Numbered from the stretch's first letter, positions 35,501-45,416 are shown. The stretch: DNA of 64,000 nt from M55B174 sp034716235 (GCA_034716235.1 JAYEHH010000032.1:1-64000), one strand, 5' to 3'. The notes: generated from the sequence alone by a model not told the origin. A program made the numbers and translations.

Positions 35501-38317
35501 TTATACTTTCTTTCCACAACACTTTTTATACTTTTTACCACTGCCACAGGGGCAAGGGTCATTCCGACCAATTTTTTCAGCTTCCCTGATTGGGATAGCC
35601 GTTGTTTCCTCCGCCTCAGCAGAGCTTCCTGCGGATTCCTTAACTTCATTGTTTTTAAAAAATCCACTGCGGTTGGCATCTGCTCCTTTTAATTGGAGAT
35701 TAGTGGGCATTTTACTTTCTTTTCCCAAGACTGGTTTAGACTCTGCTTTGTCTTGAACCCCCTCATTGCCCTCTTGGCTCTTAGACGCAATTTGAATTTT
35801 AAAGAGGGTCTCTACTGTATTTAGGCGAATATTTCCTAAAAAATTCTGAAACATATCAAAACCTTCTTTCTTATATTCTACCAGTGGATCTCGTTGACCG
35901 TAGCCCCGCAATCCGACTCCCTCTCTTAAATATTGCATATTATCTAAATGTTCCATCCATAAAGTATCGGAAGTTCTTAGCATAACTGCTCTTTCTAATT
36001 TTCTCAAGGCGTCGGATCCAATTACAGCTTCCTTGGCTTGATAAACCTTAAGAGCATAGTTAATAATTTCCTTCTTAAGTTGCTCTTGCTTCTCCTTAAT
36101 ATCTATTTGCTGATCTTTGACAATTTTCTCTAATTTTTCTTTCAAGGTTTTTCCAGCAGTAAAAAGCGATTGACAATATTCAAAAATCTCCTGAAGATTC
36201 CAATTCTTTGCATCTTCTGCTCGAGTATGAAAAGAAACAAAATCACCAACCACTTTTTCCATTGTGTTCAGTAGCTCATTTTTTTCAACAAGCCCTAAAA
36301 GGTTGCGCCGTCTTTTTTGATAAATAGTTTCTCGTTGATGATTGATTACATCATCGTATTCTAGGACATGTTTTCTAATATCAAAATTAAAGCCTTCAAT
36401 TTTCTTTTGAGCTGATTCAATAGAACGACTAATGAGTTTATTTTCAATGGGCTGATCTTCTGGTAAGCCTAAGGTGTCCATAATTTTTTTAATCTTTTCC
36501 GAACCAAATCGCTCCATTAATTCGTCTTCTAGGGAAACATAAAACTGAGAACTACCTGGGTCTCCCTGTCTTCCAGAACGACCTCTAAGCTGATTATCAA
36601 TGCGCCGAGCTTCGTGGCGTTCAGTGCCAATAATATGCAGACCTCCTGCTTTCACTACTCCTTTTCCCAATTTAATATCGGTTCCTCTTCCAGCCATATT
36701 GGTAGCAATGGTTACCACTCCAGATCTTCCCGCCCGAGTAATAATTTGAGCTTCTCTTTCGTGATTTTTAGCGTTTAAAATTTCATATTCAACACCTTCC
36801 CGGTCTAGATATTTGGATAGGGTTTCTGATTTATCTACCGAAATGGTCCCTACTAAAACTGGTTGCTTCTGCTGATGCCTAGCTTTAATGTCTGCCACTA
36901 TAGCATTAAATTTTCCAGCTTCATTTTTGTAAATCTTGTCTGGATAATTAATTCTAATCATTTTCTGGTGAGTGGGGATGCTCAAAACATCTAATTTATA
37001 AACTTTAGAAAATTCTTCCGCCGAAGTAAGAGCAGTACCGGTCATACCGGATAGTTTTTTATAAAGACGGAAATAATTCTGAAAAGTAATGGTTGCCAGA
37101 GTTCGGCTTTCCCGTTGTACTTTAACACCCTCCTTAGCCTCTAAAGCTTGATGGAGCCCCTCAGAAAAGCGACGACCAGGCATTAATCTTCCCGTAAAGT
37201 CATCCACAATCATCACTTCTCCATCTCTTACTACATACTGTTTGTCTTTTTTGAAAATAGCATGGGCCTTTAAGGCCTGATGTAGATGATGCACGTAACG
37301 CATCTGCCCAGATAAATAAAGATTATCAATCCCTAGAATCTTTTCCACCTTACTAATTCCTTTATCGGTTAAAGTAACCGCCTGCATTTTTTCATCAATA
37401 TTGTAATCTTTATCTAAAATCAATTTAGGAACAACTTTCGCAAATTTTAAATAAAGCTTGGTAGATTCTGCATCAGGAGCAGAAATGATAAGCGGAGTTC
37501 TAGATTCATCAATCAAGATATTATCAACTTCGTCCACCACGGCAAAATTAAGATAATCCTTTCGAAACATCTTGGTTTGGTCTTGATCTTTATTTTCTTG
37601 CCCTTGTTTTTTCTTTTCCTCTTTAGCTAGAGCTTTAAGATCTCTAATTTGAACCGTTTGCTCAAGACTAGGTGCCATATTGTCACGCAAATAATCAAAA
37701 CCGAATTCATTATTGGTTCCATAAGTAATATCAGCACGATAAGCTTCTTGCCGAGTAACTGGTCGGAGATTTTCATATTCAATGCTAGCCTCATCGGTAT
37801 CTGAAGCTACTTCTTGATCGTAAAAGTAAGCCGTATCATGCTGAACACAGCCCACCGAAAGTCCTAGAAAACTATAAACGGTTCCCATCCAATTGGTATC
37901 TCTGCGAGCTAAATAATCATTAACCGTGATAATGTGAACCCCTTTTCCTTCAAGGGCGTTAAGATAAACTGCGAAAGTAGCCGCTAAAGTTTTTCCTTCA
38001 CCGGTCTTCATTTCAGCAATTTTTCCTTGATGCAGAGCAATACCTCCAAGTAGCTGAGTATCGTAAGCCCGTTGTCCAATGGTTCTCTTACCAGCTTCTC
38101 GGCAAACCGCAAAAGCTTCTGGCAAAAGTTTATTTAGTGACTCTCCCTGTTTAATCCTTTGCTTGAATTCGGAAGTTTTTTCTTTAATCTGTTCGTCGGA
38201 TAGTTGCTTAAACTGTTTTTCCCATTCATTTATTTTGACAATCCAAGGCTGAATTTTTTTTAACTCCTTGGTATTGGGGTCACCAAAAACGCTGGATATT
38301 TTAGATAAAAAACTCAT
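35501..38317 (-). CDS. secA: Protein translocase ATPase SecA
   Basis: 938 residues. DEAD-box motor with MKTGEGKTLAATFAVYLNAL (Walker A), VDEVDNILIDE (Walker B), GMTGTA, and GTDIKLG with QLRGRSGRQGDPGSSQFYVSLEDELM. The C-terminal SEC-C zinc motif GRNDPCPCGSGKKYKKCCG is complete. It drives post-translational export through SecYEG. It forms a run hpf-secA-secD-secF, with only three bases between secA and secD. Confidence 0.97.
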   Translation of the reverse strand: MSFLSKISSVFGDPNTKELKKIQPWIVKINEWEKQFKQLSDEQIKEKTSEFKQRIKQGESLNKLLPEAFAVCREAGKRTIGQRAYDTQLLGGIALHQGKIAEMKTGEGKTLAATFAVYLNALEGKGVHIITVNDYLARRDTNWMGTVYSFLGLSVGCVQHDTAYFYDQEVASDTDEASIEYENLRPVTRQEAYRADITYGTNNEFGFDYLRDNMAPSLEQTVQIRDLKALAKEEKKKQGQENKDQDQTKMFRKDYLNFAVVDEVDNILIDESRTPLIISAPDAESTKLYLKFAKVVPKLILDKDYNIDEKMQAVTLTDKGISKVEKILGIDNLYLSGQMRYVHHLHQALKAHAIFKKDKQYVVRDGEVMIVDDFTGRLMPGRRFSEGLHQALEAKEGVKVQRESRTLATITFQNYFRLYKKLSGMTGTALTSAEEFSKVYKLDVLSIPTHQKMIRINYPDKIYKNEAGKFNAIVADIKARHQQKQPVLVGTISVDKSETLSKYLDREGVEYEILNAKNHEREAQIITRAGRSGVVTIATNMAGRGTDIKLGKGVVKAGGLHIIGTERHEARRIDNQLRGRSGRQGDPGSSQFYVSLEDELMERFGSEKIKKIMDTLGLPEDQPIENKLISRSIESAQKKIEGFNFDIRKHVLEYDDVINHQRETIYQKRRRNLLGLVEKNELLNTMEKVVGDFVSFHTRAEDAKNWNLQEIFEYCQSLFTAGKTLKEKLEKIVKDQQIDIKEKQEQLKKEIINYALKVYQAKEAVIGSDALRKLERAVMLRTSDTLWMEHLDNMQYLREGVGLRGYGQRDPLVEYKKEGFDMFQNFLGNIRLNTVETLFKIQIASKSQEGNEGVQDKAESKPVLGKESKMPTNLQLKGADANRSGFFKNNEVKESAGSSAEAEETTAIPIREAEKIGRNDPCPCGSGKKYKKCCGKKV

Positions 38318-38356
38318 AATTAAAATCAGTTACTGGTCAATCTTCCAGATTATTAA

Positions 38357-38710
38357 TTAAAACCTAGCTCCTTCGTCGATAGAAAACTTTTTCTTAATAC
38401 TAATGGCTCCCCTTCTTTCAATGGTTTGACGCTTCTCTTTCTTTCTTCTGATTTGATCACTTAATCCGTCACGCGCTAAATCAAAAGCTGCCTTGATTGT
38501 TTTAGCCTTAGCGTCTCCAATGTAACGGGAGCCAGGGACTCTAAGCTGAATCTCTACTCGATAAATTCCTCTTTTATCTTTTTCAATCTCCATTTCAATA
38601 CTTACCGTTTGATTTTTAAAATACTTTTGCAACTTTGCAATCCTTACTCGGATATAATGTTTAACTTTTTCCTTCACCTTCAATCCATTTAGATAGAATT
38701 TAACTTTCAT
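38357..38710 (-). CDS. hpf: Ribosome hibernation promoting factor (HPF/RaiA short form)
   Basis: 117 residues. A sigma-54 modulation/HPF domain: beta-alpha-beta-beta-beta-alpha pattern with VEIQLRVPGSRYIGDAKAKTIKAAFDLARDGLSDQIRRKKEK, typical of the family. It binds 30S subunits in stationary phase. No long-HPF C-terminal dimerisation domain. It is the first gene of the sec/atp run. In many bacteria hpf lies just before secA, so this order is ancestral-looking. Confidence 0.88.
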   Translation of the reverse strand: MKVKFYLNGLKVKEKVKHYIRVRIAKLQKYFKNQTVSIEMEIEKDKRGIYRVEIQLRVPGSRYIGDAKAKTIKAAFDLARDGLSDQIRRKKEKRQTIERRGAISIKKKFSIDEGARF

Positions 38711-38755
38711 AGTTTTTTTGATTTAAACTTAAAATTAAAATTGAATTCCATTTTT

Positions 38756-38784
38756 ATACTATTACAATAAAAATTTATTTACAA
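38756..38784 (-). promoter_or_regulatory. Candidate promoter for hpf-secA-secDF (and possibly atp)
   Basis: On the minus strand, TTGTAA and TAGTAT are separated by 17 bp, with the predicted start about 40 bp upstream of the hpf ATG. It is the only reasonable match upstream of this long same-strand run. Confidence 0.45.
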
Positions 38785-38800
38785 ATAAAATAACAACTTT

Positions 38801-38966
38801 CATTCCCGCTTTTTTAAATTAGGGTTACCTTCTTTGTAAAAATCCTCTAAACTTATTAGAAAGATTGTCGAATATGACTTAAGAGACCCGCCTAAACTAG
38901 CAGGGATTCTGAGCAAATTTAAAAGACTCGAACATAATTGGTCATTCCCGTCTCCGCGGGAATGAC
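38801..38966. repeat. Degenerate MITE-like repeat between hpf and uvrA
   Basis: The segment begins CATTCCCGC and ends with the hairpin GTCATTCCCG-tctccg-CGGGAATGAC (38941-38966), matching the ends of the 1432 and 42015 elements, but the interior is mostly diverged. It fills most of the 427-bp gap; the rest (to 39137) holds the uvrA promoter. Confidence 0.55.
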
Positions 38967-39099
38967 ATATCTTAAGGTTTTTTCTAGATATACCAAGATT
39001 CCTGTCGAAATTTATCTTATACTTGATGTGGGGAAGGAAAAAACATGCTGTAATAAAACTTTTTTAAATTTCCAGAAAAATAAGCTCTACCACTAATTT

Positions 39100-39128
39100 T
39101 TGAAAAATGATAACTTTTATGTTATAAT
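39100..39128 (+). promoter_or_regulatory. uvrA promoter, nearly leaderless
   Basis: TTGAAA (39100-39105), a 17-bp spacer, and TATAAT (39123-39128) with TGT before it (extended -10). The ATG is at 39138, so the transcript would start 0-4 bases before the start codon. No SOS/LexA-type box is seen. Confidence 0.75.
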
Positions 39129-39137
39129 AACCAAGTT

Positions 39138-41951
39138 ATGAAAAAAATTATTATTCGCGGAGCACGAGAACATAATCTCAAGAATGTCAACCTCAAATTA
39201 CCTCGGGGCAAGTTTATTGTTTTTACAGGAGTTTCTGGTTCAGGCAAATCAACTCTAGCCTTTGATACTATTTTTGCTGAAGGTCAAAGACGCTATCTTA
39301 AAAGCCTTTCTAGTTATGCCCGTCAATTTCTAAGCCAGGTAGGAAAGCCAGACATGGATTTAATAGAGGGTCTTTCTCCAACTATATCTATAAATCAAAA
39401 GACTGTTGGGCGAAATCCTCGTTCTACCGTAGGAACCGTCACGGAAATATACGATTATTTAAGGCTTCTCTTTGCTAAAATAGGCACCCCCTTTTGCCCT
39501 CGTTGTGGAACAGAAATTAAAAAAAATTCGTTAGAAGAAATAATTAAAGAGATCTCAAAAGAATTTAGAGAGCGTGCTCAAATTCAAATCTATGCCCCAG
39601 TAAATTGTAAAACAAAAGAAGAATGTCAAACCGTTTTGGGTAATCTTTATGAACAAGGTTTCGCTAAAGTCATTATCAATGGAGAATTAGTAAAGCTCTC
39701 TACTTATCGTTTTCTGCAATTCAAAAATCCTGCTCCTTACAAAATGAAAGTTTTAATAGATGAATTAAAACTTAATTCTAAAAATTCGGGGAAATTGGCC
39801 GAAAGTCTTGAGCGCGCCTTAAGAACAGGGAAAGAAAAAGTTGTAATCACCCAAGGTAAAAAAGTTAAAAGCTTTGGCCGAAATATGAAGTGTCCCAATT
39901 GTGGTTACCGTTTGAAAAAAATTGAGCTAAATTCTTTTTCTTTCAATAGCCCTAACGGAGCTTGTCCCGTTTGTAACGGTCTTGGAAAACAAATGCAGGT
40001 ATCTCTTAAGCTAATAATGCCTGACCTTTCTAAAACCATAGGTCAAGGGGGAATTTTTCCTTATAGTTATCGTCGTAATAAATATTTCATTCAATTTGTT
40101 AATTCAGCGGCTAGAGTTCTAGACATTTCTTTGAATACTCCCTTAGGAAAAATTCCCCGATCCCAACTTAATAAATTACTTTTGGGGAAAGGAAAACCAA
40201 TAGTTATAAAAATTAAAGAGGCTCATCACCCTACTAAGGCTCAAGCCGTTACTTTCCCTGGAATAATTAAGTATCTAGAAAATTATTATCACAACACTGA
40301 ATCTAAACAAATTAAAAAAGAGATTGAGAAATATATGATTAAGAGAACTTGTCCTGCTTGCCATGGAGCTCGTCTTAAGCCTGACAGTCTTCTTATAAAA
40401 ATTAAAGGAAAAAATATAAGCGAAATTGCTAATCGCTCTATTAAAGATTTAATTAAGTTTTTCCGCACGCTCAAGTTTACTCAGGGGCAAGAGCTGGTTG
40501 CTAAACGAATCAAACAAGAAATAGTTAGCCGTCTGACTTTTTTAAATAATGTAGGATTACCGTATTTAACTTTAGATCGTTCTTCGGCTACTTTGGCAGG
40601 AGGTGAATTTCAAAGAATTCGTTTAGCCAGTCAAGTTGGAACAGAGTTGACAGAAGTAATCTATATTTTAGACGAACCTTCCATCGGCCTACACGCTAGA
40701 GATAACAAAAAATTATTGGCTATTCTAAAAAAATTAAGAGATGCCGGCAATACAGTCATTGTTATTGAGCATGACAAGGAAACCATGCTTAACGCTGATT
40801 GGCTGACCGACATTGGACCTGAAGCTGGAGAAAACGGTGGTAGAATTATAGAAAATGGTCCGTTGAAAAAAGTTTTACGGAGTAAAAAATCGCTAACGGT
40901 TCAATATTTAAAGGGAGAGATTAAAGTTGAGATTCCTCGCAAAAGAAGAACTCCTTCTAAAAAGAAGCTGATTATTTCGGGAGCTCAAGAGCATAATTTA
41001 AAAAATATACAAGTAGAAATACCTTTGGAGGTTATGACTTGTATTACGGGAGTTTCCGGATCGGGGAAGTCAACTCTAGTTAATAATATTATTCACCGTA
41101 AACTGGCTAATTATTTTTATCATTCCATTGCCCAACCGGGAAAACATAGGAAAATAGAAGGATTGCAATTTATTGATAAAGTTGTAGGGATAGACCAGTC
41201 ACCTATTGGACGCACTCCCCGCTCTAATCCGGCAACTTATACCAAGGTGCTTGCTCCCATCAGACAACTATTTGCCTCCACTCCGGCTGCTCAAATTAAA
41301 GGATTTACTCCCGGTCAGTTTAGCTTCAATATGACAGGTGGTCGTTGTGATAATTGCCAAGGGGCAGGATTTCTAAAAGTAGAAATGCAATTTTTGCCAG
41401 ATGTTTATGTACCTTGTGATGTTTGTAAGGGGAAACGTTTTAAAAAAGAAATTTTAAAGGTAAACTATCAGGGAAAGAATATAGCTGATGTTTTAGCAAT
41501 GACGGTCAATGAGGCTGCTCGATTTTTTTATCAGACACCTCAAGTTTACAACATATTAGCGGTAATTCAAGAAGTGGGTCTGGGTTACATTAAACTAGGA
41601 CAATCGGCCACCACTCTTTCTGGGGGAGAAGCTCAGCGAATTAAGTTAGCTTCTGAACTGGCCAAGAAACCAACCAATAAAACTTTCTACATTCTGGATG
41701 AGCCGACAACCGGCCTTCATTTTGAAGATATTAAAAAATTGCTAACCGTTATCCAAAAATTGGTTGATCAAAAAAATACCGTTTTAATGATTGAGCATAA
41801 TTTAGATGTTATAAAATCAGCCGATTGGATTATTGATCTTGGGCCAGAAGGTGGCGAACAAGGTGGTAAAATTGTTGCTCAGGGAGCACCAGAAAAAATT
41901 ATTAAAAACGCTAAAAGCTATACTGGAAAATATCTTAAGGGATATCTTTAA
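39138..41951 (+). CDS. uvrA: Excinuclease ABC subunit A
   Basis: 937 residues with two ABC modules. Walker A motifs are GVSGSGKSTLAFDT (near residue 32) and GVSGSGKSTLVNNI (near 640). Zinc cysteines appear in CPNCGYRLKK...CPVCNGLG and in CDNCQGAGFLKVEM...CDVCKGKRF. The second signature LSGGEAQRIKLA is canonical; the first reads LAGGEFQRIRLA, with A for S and F for A. DEPTTGLHFEDIKKLL ends the second module. It recognises DNA damage with UvrB. Start fixed by the ATG just past the promoter. Confidence 0.96.
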   Translation: MKKIIIRGAREHNLKNVNLKLPRGKFIVFTGVSGSGKSTLAFDTIFAEGQRRYLKSLSSYARQFLSQVGKPDMDLIEGLSPTISINQKTVGRNPRSTVGTVTEIYDYLRLLFAKIGTPFCPRCGTEIKKNSLEEIIKEISKEFRERAQIQIYAPVNCKTKEECQTVLGNLYEQGFAKVIINGELVKLSTYRFLQFKNPAPYKMKVLIDELKLNSKNSGKLAESLERALRTGKEKVVITQGKKVKSFGRNMKCPNCGYRLKKIELNSFSFNSPNGACPVCNGLGKQMQVSLKLIMPDLSKTIGQGGIFPYSYRRNKYFIQFVNSAARVLDISLNTPLGKIPRSQLNKLLLGKGKPIVIKIKEAHHPTKAQAVTFPGIIKYLENYYHNTESKQIKKEIEKYMIKRTCPACHGARLKPDSLLIKIKGKNISEIANRSIKDLIKFFRTLKFTQGQELVAKRIKQEIVSRLTFLNNVGLPYLTLDRSSATLAGGEFQRIRLASQVGTELTEVIYILDEPSIGLHARDNKKLLAILKKLRDAGNTVIVIEHDKETMLNADWLTDIGPEAGENGGRIIENGPLKKVLRSKKSLTVQYLKGEIKVEIPRKRRTPSKKKLIISGAQEHNLKNIQVEIPLEVMTCITGVSGSGKSTLVNNIIHRKLANYFYHSIAQPGKHRKIEGLQFIDKVVGIDQSPIGRTPRSNPATYTKVLAPIRQLFASTPAAQIKGFTPGQFSFNMTGGRCDNCQGAGFLKVEMQFLPDVYVPCDVCKGKRFKKEILKVNYQGKNIADVLAMTVNEAARFFYQTPQVYNILAVIQEVGLGYIKLGQSATTLSGGEAQRIKLASELAKKPTNKTFYILDEPTTGLHFEDIKKLLTVIQKLVDQKNTVLMIEHNLDVIKSADWIIDLGPEGGEQGGKIVAQGAPEKIIKNAKSYTGKYLKGYL

Positions 41952-41994
41952 AGTTTTTGATTATTATGGTACAGTAGAAATGAGTTCATAAAGT

Positions 41995-42017
41995 GACTAG
42001 CTACTAAGTAGCTAGTC
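41995..42017. repeat. Perfect 10-bp inverted repeat after uvrA
   Basis: GACTAGCTAC-taa-GTAGCTAGTC lies 43 bp after the uvrA stop and touches the MITE-like element. It is not followed by a T run, so it is a weak terminator candidate. Confidence 0.45.
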
Positions 42018-42211
42018 ATTCCCGTGCCTGTCTGCCGTGAGGTAGAAAGGCAGGAATCCCGGTACGTCTAGACAATTCCTTGCCAAGTTAGTTTCTTCTA
42101 AATTTGCTTGGGACCCCCGCTGGAGTTTATCCCGTACTTGATACGGGGCGGGAATGACAGGGGAAAAAGCTGGTTGGAGTTTTACCCAGTAGATGTGGGA
42201 CGGGAATGACC
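42015..42211. repeat. MITE-like dispersed repeat, copy 2 (inverted)
   Basis: About 195 bp, homologous to 1432-1594 in the opposite orientation, with GTCATTCCCGTGCC at one end and CGGGAATGACC at the other. It shares the CCCGTACTTGATACGGG and GGTACGTCTAGAC stretches. The 72-codon frame in it is repeat-derived. With the preceding hairpin it fills most of the 312-bp gap between uvrA and the next gene. Confidence 0.75.
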
Positions 42212-42263
42212 ATAAACTAGTTACAATCAATGCCTTTTAAAAACAAAAAATAATTAATTAACC

Positions 42264-42635
42264 ATGCTAGGAGTTGTTTCTTATTATTTCGCAAGTCTTT
42301 CAACAAAAGTAAGCAGTTGGACAATTAAACTTTTATTTTTTTGGTTAATTGAAGGACCTAAAAAATATTGGAAAAAAGTTTTTACTCTCTCAGTCGCCTT
42401 TGAAAGTGTTTGGGCTACTTTAATAACTTTCCGTTATTTTTTCAAACCTCTCTACCAAGATTATTCTATCATTGGCCGAATTATTGGTCCCCTTTTTAGA
42501 TTGGGACGCATACTCATAGGCATTGGCATGCATTTTGTTCTGTTAGCTAGTTATACTGTTGTCTTTTTAGGATTGTGTTTTGTCTGTTGGGGGGCACCGT
42601 TTTTCTTTATTATAAATTTATTCATTTGGCATTAA
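42264..42635 (+). CDS. Small hypothetical membrane protein
   Basis: 123 residues, rich in F, W and L, with about two to three hydrophobic segments (roughly residues 20-32, 74-92 and 94-118) and basic stretches (EGPKKYWKK). I do not recognise a family. It lies 39 bp upstream of the membrane-anchored Clp-like ATPase on the same strand, so a joint membrane role is likely. Confidence 0.65.
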   Translation: MLGVVSYYFASLSTKVSSWTIKLLFFWLIEGPKKYWKKVFTLSVAFESVWATLITFRYFFKPLYQDYSIIGRIIGPLFRLGRILIGIGMHFVLLASYTVVFLGLCFVCWGAPFFFIINLFIWH

Positions 42636-42674
42636 AAATTAATCCGTTTTTTAAATAGCTAGTTTCACCATTTT

Positions 42675-45416
42675 ATGCAATCAACAAAACCTAAAATAAA
42701 ACCAATAAGTTGTTCTCAGTGCAAAGGAGCTGGTTGGATTGGAGAAATGAACAATACTTGCCCTGCTTGCAAGGGAATTGGCTATGCAGAAGAAGTGCGT
42801 GGAGTCCAACTTTATTGGGGAAGAAAGATGCGAGGCATGCCCCCTTCCCTTAGAAAATCTCTGGCTAATTTTTCTTGGATTGTTAAAACAGTGACTTCTA
42901 GTCTTTGTGCCCTATTTATTTTCATTGGATTGATAAATTTGATTGATAATCTCAAAGGACATCCCAATTTGACCTTTGACTTTAATTTAATTTTTGACAT
43001 TTTCTTCGCCGGCTATGCCACGGCCCCTCTCTGGCTAGGGATTGTATTATTAATAATTCTTTATTTCCACAAAGCTATTTATCAAAAACCAGAAATTATC
43101 TCTTTTGATAATCCATACTATTCTTTCGTTTTAACCGAAAATTTAAATGAGATAGCCAAACCTAGTACCTCCACAATAGATATCTCCAAGTCAGCAAGTA
43201 CAGCCACAATAAAGGTAATCAATACTGCTTTAGATTCAGCTCTTAAACACAAACAAAATCCTCACTTGATTCATCTACTTTTTTCCTTGATGCAGAATAA
43301 AGAGATAGTAGAGTTATTTTTTAAACTAGAGATACCACCGAAAGCTTTTTTAGAAGATGTCGCTAAAGTGTTGGGAAAAATAGAACCACTAAATGCCTCT
43401 GCAGCTTTAAATGGTAACTTTAAAAAATACTTGCTAAAAACTTTCTGGAGCGCCCTGACCGCTGAAAGCTCTTTTATAAAACCGGCTCACCTCTTACTGG
43501 CCATTATGGAATCTAGAGATTTAAAGCAAGTACTCAACAAATATGCTGTTAAGGCAGATGACTTCCAAAATATTTTACTTTGGATGAAATATAAGAACAT
43601 AAGATCGACCAACTTCTTGAGCAGGGATTCTTTTCAAAAGCCTCCTCACCATATTATGAATAGAAGTTGGAGTGCGACAGTCACTAAGACATTAGATCAA
43701 TTCAGTACCGACATAACCGATTATGCCCGAGTAGGAATGTTGCTTCCACTTGTTAATAGAAAGCGAGAAATAAGAATGATAACTCGGGTTCTTCAGCGAA
43801 GTGCTAAAAACAATGCCTTAATTATTGGCGAGGAAGGAAGCGGACGAGATGCTATTGTTAGAGGAATAGCTCGTAAAATAATCAAAAATGAAGTTCCTTC
43901 TTCTTTATTTGATAAAAGAATTGTTAAATTAAATTTGGGAGCTTTAGGAACTGGCTCTGATGGTGAACTCTTGAAAAGAAGGATTGAGGTCATAATGCAG
44001 GAAGTGGTCCGAACTCAAAATGTAATTATTTATATTCCCAATATTCACGAATTGGCCAAGATTCAAAATTCTGCCTCCTTAGATATAATTAGTTTTCTAA
44101 CTCCTCTTTTTTCTAAAAGAGTTATCCAAATTATTGGATCTACAACCCCTCAAGCCTATCGAGAAATTGTTGAGCCTCGGGGAGGATTCTCTCAGACTTT
44201 TGATATTATAAAAGTAAAAGAACTATCACCGGAACATTCCTTGAAAGTTCTTTCCATTCAAGTTCCTCTACTAGAAAGAGAAAACAATGTTTTAATTTCT
44301 TATCGGGCTTGCCAAGAAGCTATTCAACAATCCAACCAATTCATTGTTAATCGCCTACTACCTCAAAAAGCTCTGAATGTTTTAACGGAAGCTATTGTGC
44401 GAGCCAAAGATGTGAAGGGAAAGAATTTAGTGACCGAAGCAGAAATTCAAGAAGTATTTTCTGAAAAGACGGGCATCCCCATTACAAAAATTGGACAAGG
44501 AGAAGCTGAAGAATTATTGAAACTAGAAACAAAAATTAGAGCCAAGGTGGTTGGACAAGAGCTGGCCGTAAAAAATGTAGCGGACGCAATCCGAAGAATG
44601 AGGGTGCGCATTGGCGAAAAAGAAAGACCGATAGCTGTTTTTATGTTTCTGGGCCCCACAGGAGTTGGCAAGACTGAATTAGCTAAAACTTTAGCGGAAA
44701 TATACTTTAAATCTCGTAAGAATATGATTCGTATTGATATGAGTGAATTATCCAGCCCTTATGATGTAGAACGAATGATTGGCGGTCCTAATAGCAATAG
44801 GGCTGGATTATTAACTGGCAAGGTGCGTCGCAACCCTTTCTCTCTGATTTTGTTAGATGAATTTGAGAAAGCCGATCGTGCTATCTGGGATATCTTCCTG
44901 CAAATTTTTGATGACGGCCGGGTAACAGACGGGAAAGGAAGGGTAGTAAATTTCACCAACACAATTATTATTGCTACTTCCAATGTGGGCTCAAGAATAA
45001 TTTTGGAAAAACTTCAAGGAGGCCAAAGTAATAAAATAATTAAAGCATTAGTTAAAACAGAACTCTTGAAAATATTCCGCCCTGAATTTTTGAACCGCTT
45101 TGATGACATTATAACTTTCAATGCTCTTTCTCATGAAAATATTAAACAAATAGCAAAATTAGAGCTCAAGTCTCTTAATAAGAGATTAGAGGAAGAACAA
45201 GGAATTACCATAAAATTAACAGACGAAGCTCTGGATTATTTAGCCAAGATAGGTTATAGTCCTGAATTCGGAGCTCGCTTTCTTAAAAGAACCATCCGAG
45301 AAAAGATTGAAGATGTTCTGGTGATTGGTATTTTGAAGAAACAGCATAACCGAGGAGATATTGTTACTATAACGAGAGAAATGCTAGAGAAACCAGGAAG
45401 AGTAGAAGGTTCATAA
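42675..45416 (+). CDS. Membrane-anchored Clp-like AAA+ protein with N-terminal zinc motif and degenerate first ATPase
   Basis: 913 residues. A DnaJ-like zinc pair is at the start (C13, C16, C29, C32 in CSQCKGAG and CPACKGIG). Two membrane helices follow near residues 74-96 and 113-135, then a Clp-N-like region. The first AAA module has a broken Walker A (GEEGSGRDA near residue 385, lacking K-T) and no acidic Walker B (VIIYIPNIHEL). The second is intact: GPTGVGKTELAKTLA near 658, LILLDEFEKAD, ATSNVGS, and the Clp D2-small domain (PEFGARFLKRTI). There is no ClpP-binding loop that I can see. It likely remodels proteins at the membrane. It is in an operon with the 123-residue protein gene. Confidence 0.88.
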   Translation: MQSTKPKIKPISCSQCKGAGWIGEMNNTCPACKGIGYAEEVRGVQLYWGRKMRGMPPSLRKSLANFSWIVKTVTSSLCALFIFIGLINLIDNLKGHPNLTFDFNLIFDIFFAGYATAPLWLGIVLLIILYFHKAIYQKPEIISFDNPYYSFVLTENLNEIAKPSTSTIDISKSASTATIKVINTALDSALKHKQNPHLIHLLFSLMQNKEIVELFFKLEIPPKAFLEDVAKVLGKIEPLNASAALNGNFKKYLLKTFWSALTAESSFIKPAHLLLAIMESRDLKQVLNKYAVKADDFQNILLWMKYKNIRSTNFLSRDSFQKPPHHIMNRSWSATVTKTLDQFSTDITDYARVGMLLPLVNRKREIRMITRVLQRSAKNNALIIGEEGSGRDAIVRGIARKIIKNEVPSSLFDKRIVKLNLGALGTGSDGELLKRRIEVIMQEVVRTQNVIIYIPNIHELAKIQNSASLDIISFLTPLFSKRVIQIIGSTTPQAYREIVEPRGGFSQTFDIIKVKELSPEHSLKVLSIQVPLLERENNVLISYRACQEAIQQSNQFIVNRLLPQKALNVLTEAIVRAKDVKGKNLVTEAEIQEVFSEKTGIPITKIGQGEAEELLKLETKIRAKVVGQELAVKNVADAIRRMRVRIGEKERPIAVFMFLGPTGVGKTELAKTLAEIYFKSRKNMIRIDMSELSSPYDVERMIGGPNSNRAGLLTGKVRRNPFSLILLDEFEKADRAIWDIFLQIFDDGRVTDGKGRVVNFTNTIIIATSNVGSRIILEKLQGGQSNKIIKALVKTELLKIFRPEFLNRFDDIITFNALSHENIKQIAKLELKSLNKRLEEEQGITIKLTDEALDYLAKIGYSPEFGARFLKRTIREKIEDVLVIGILKKQHNRGDIVTITREMLEKPGRVEGS

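Noticed and set aside
41995..42017. Intrinsic terminator for uvrA
   Set aside because: The hairpin is perfect but followed by ATTCCCG and not a U-tract.
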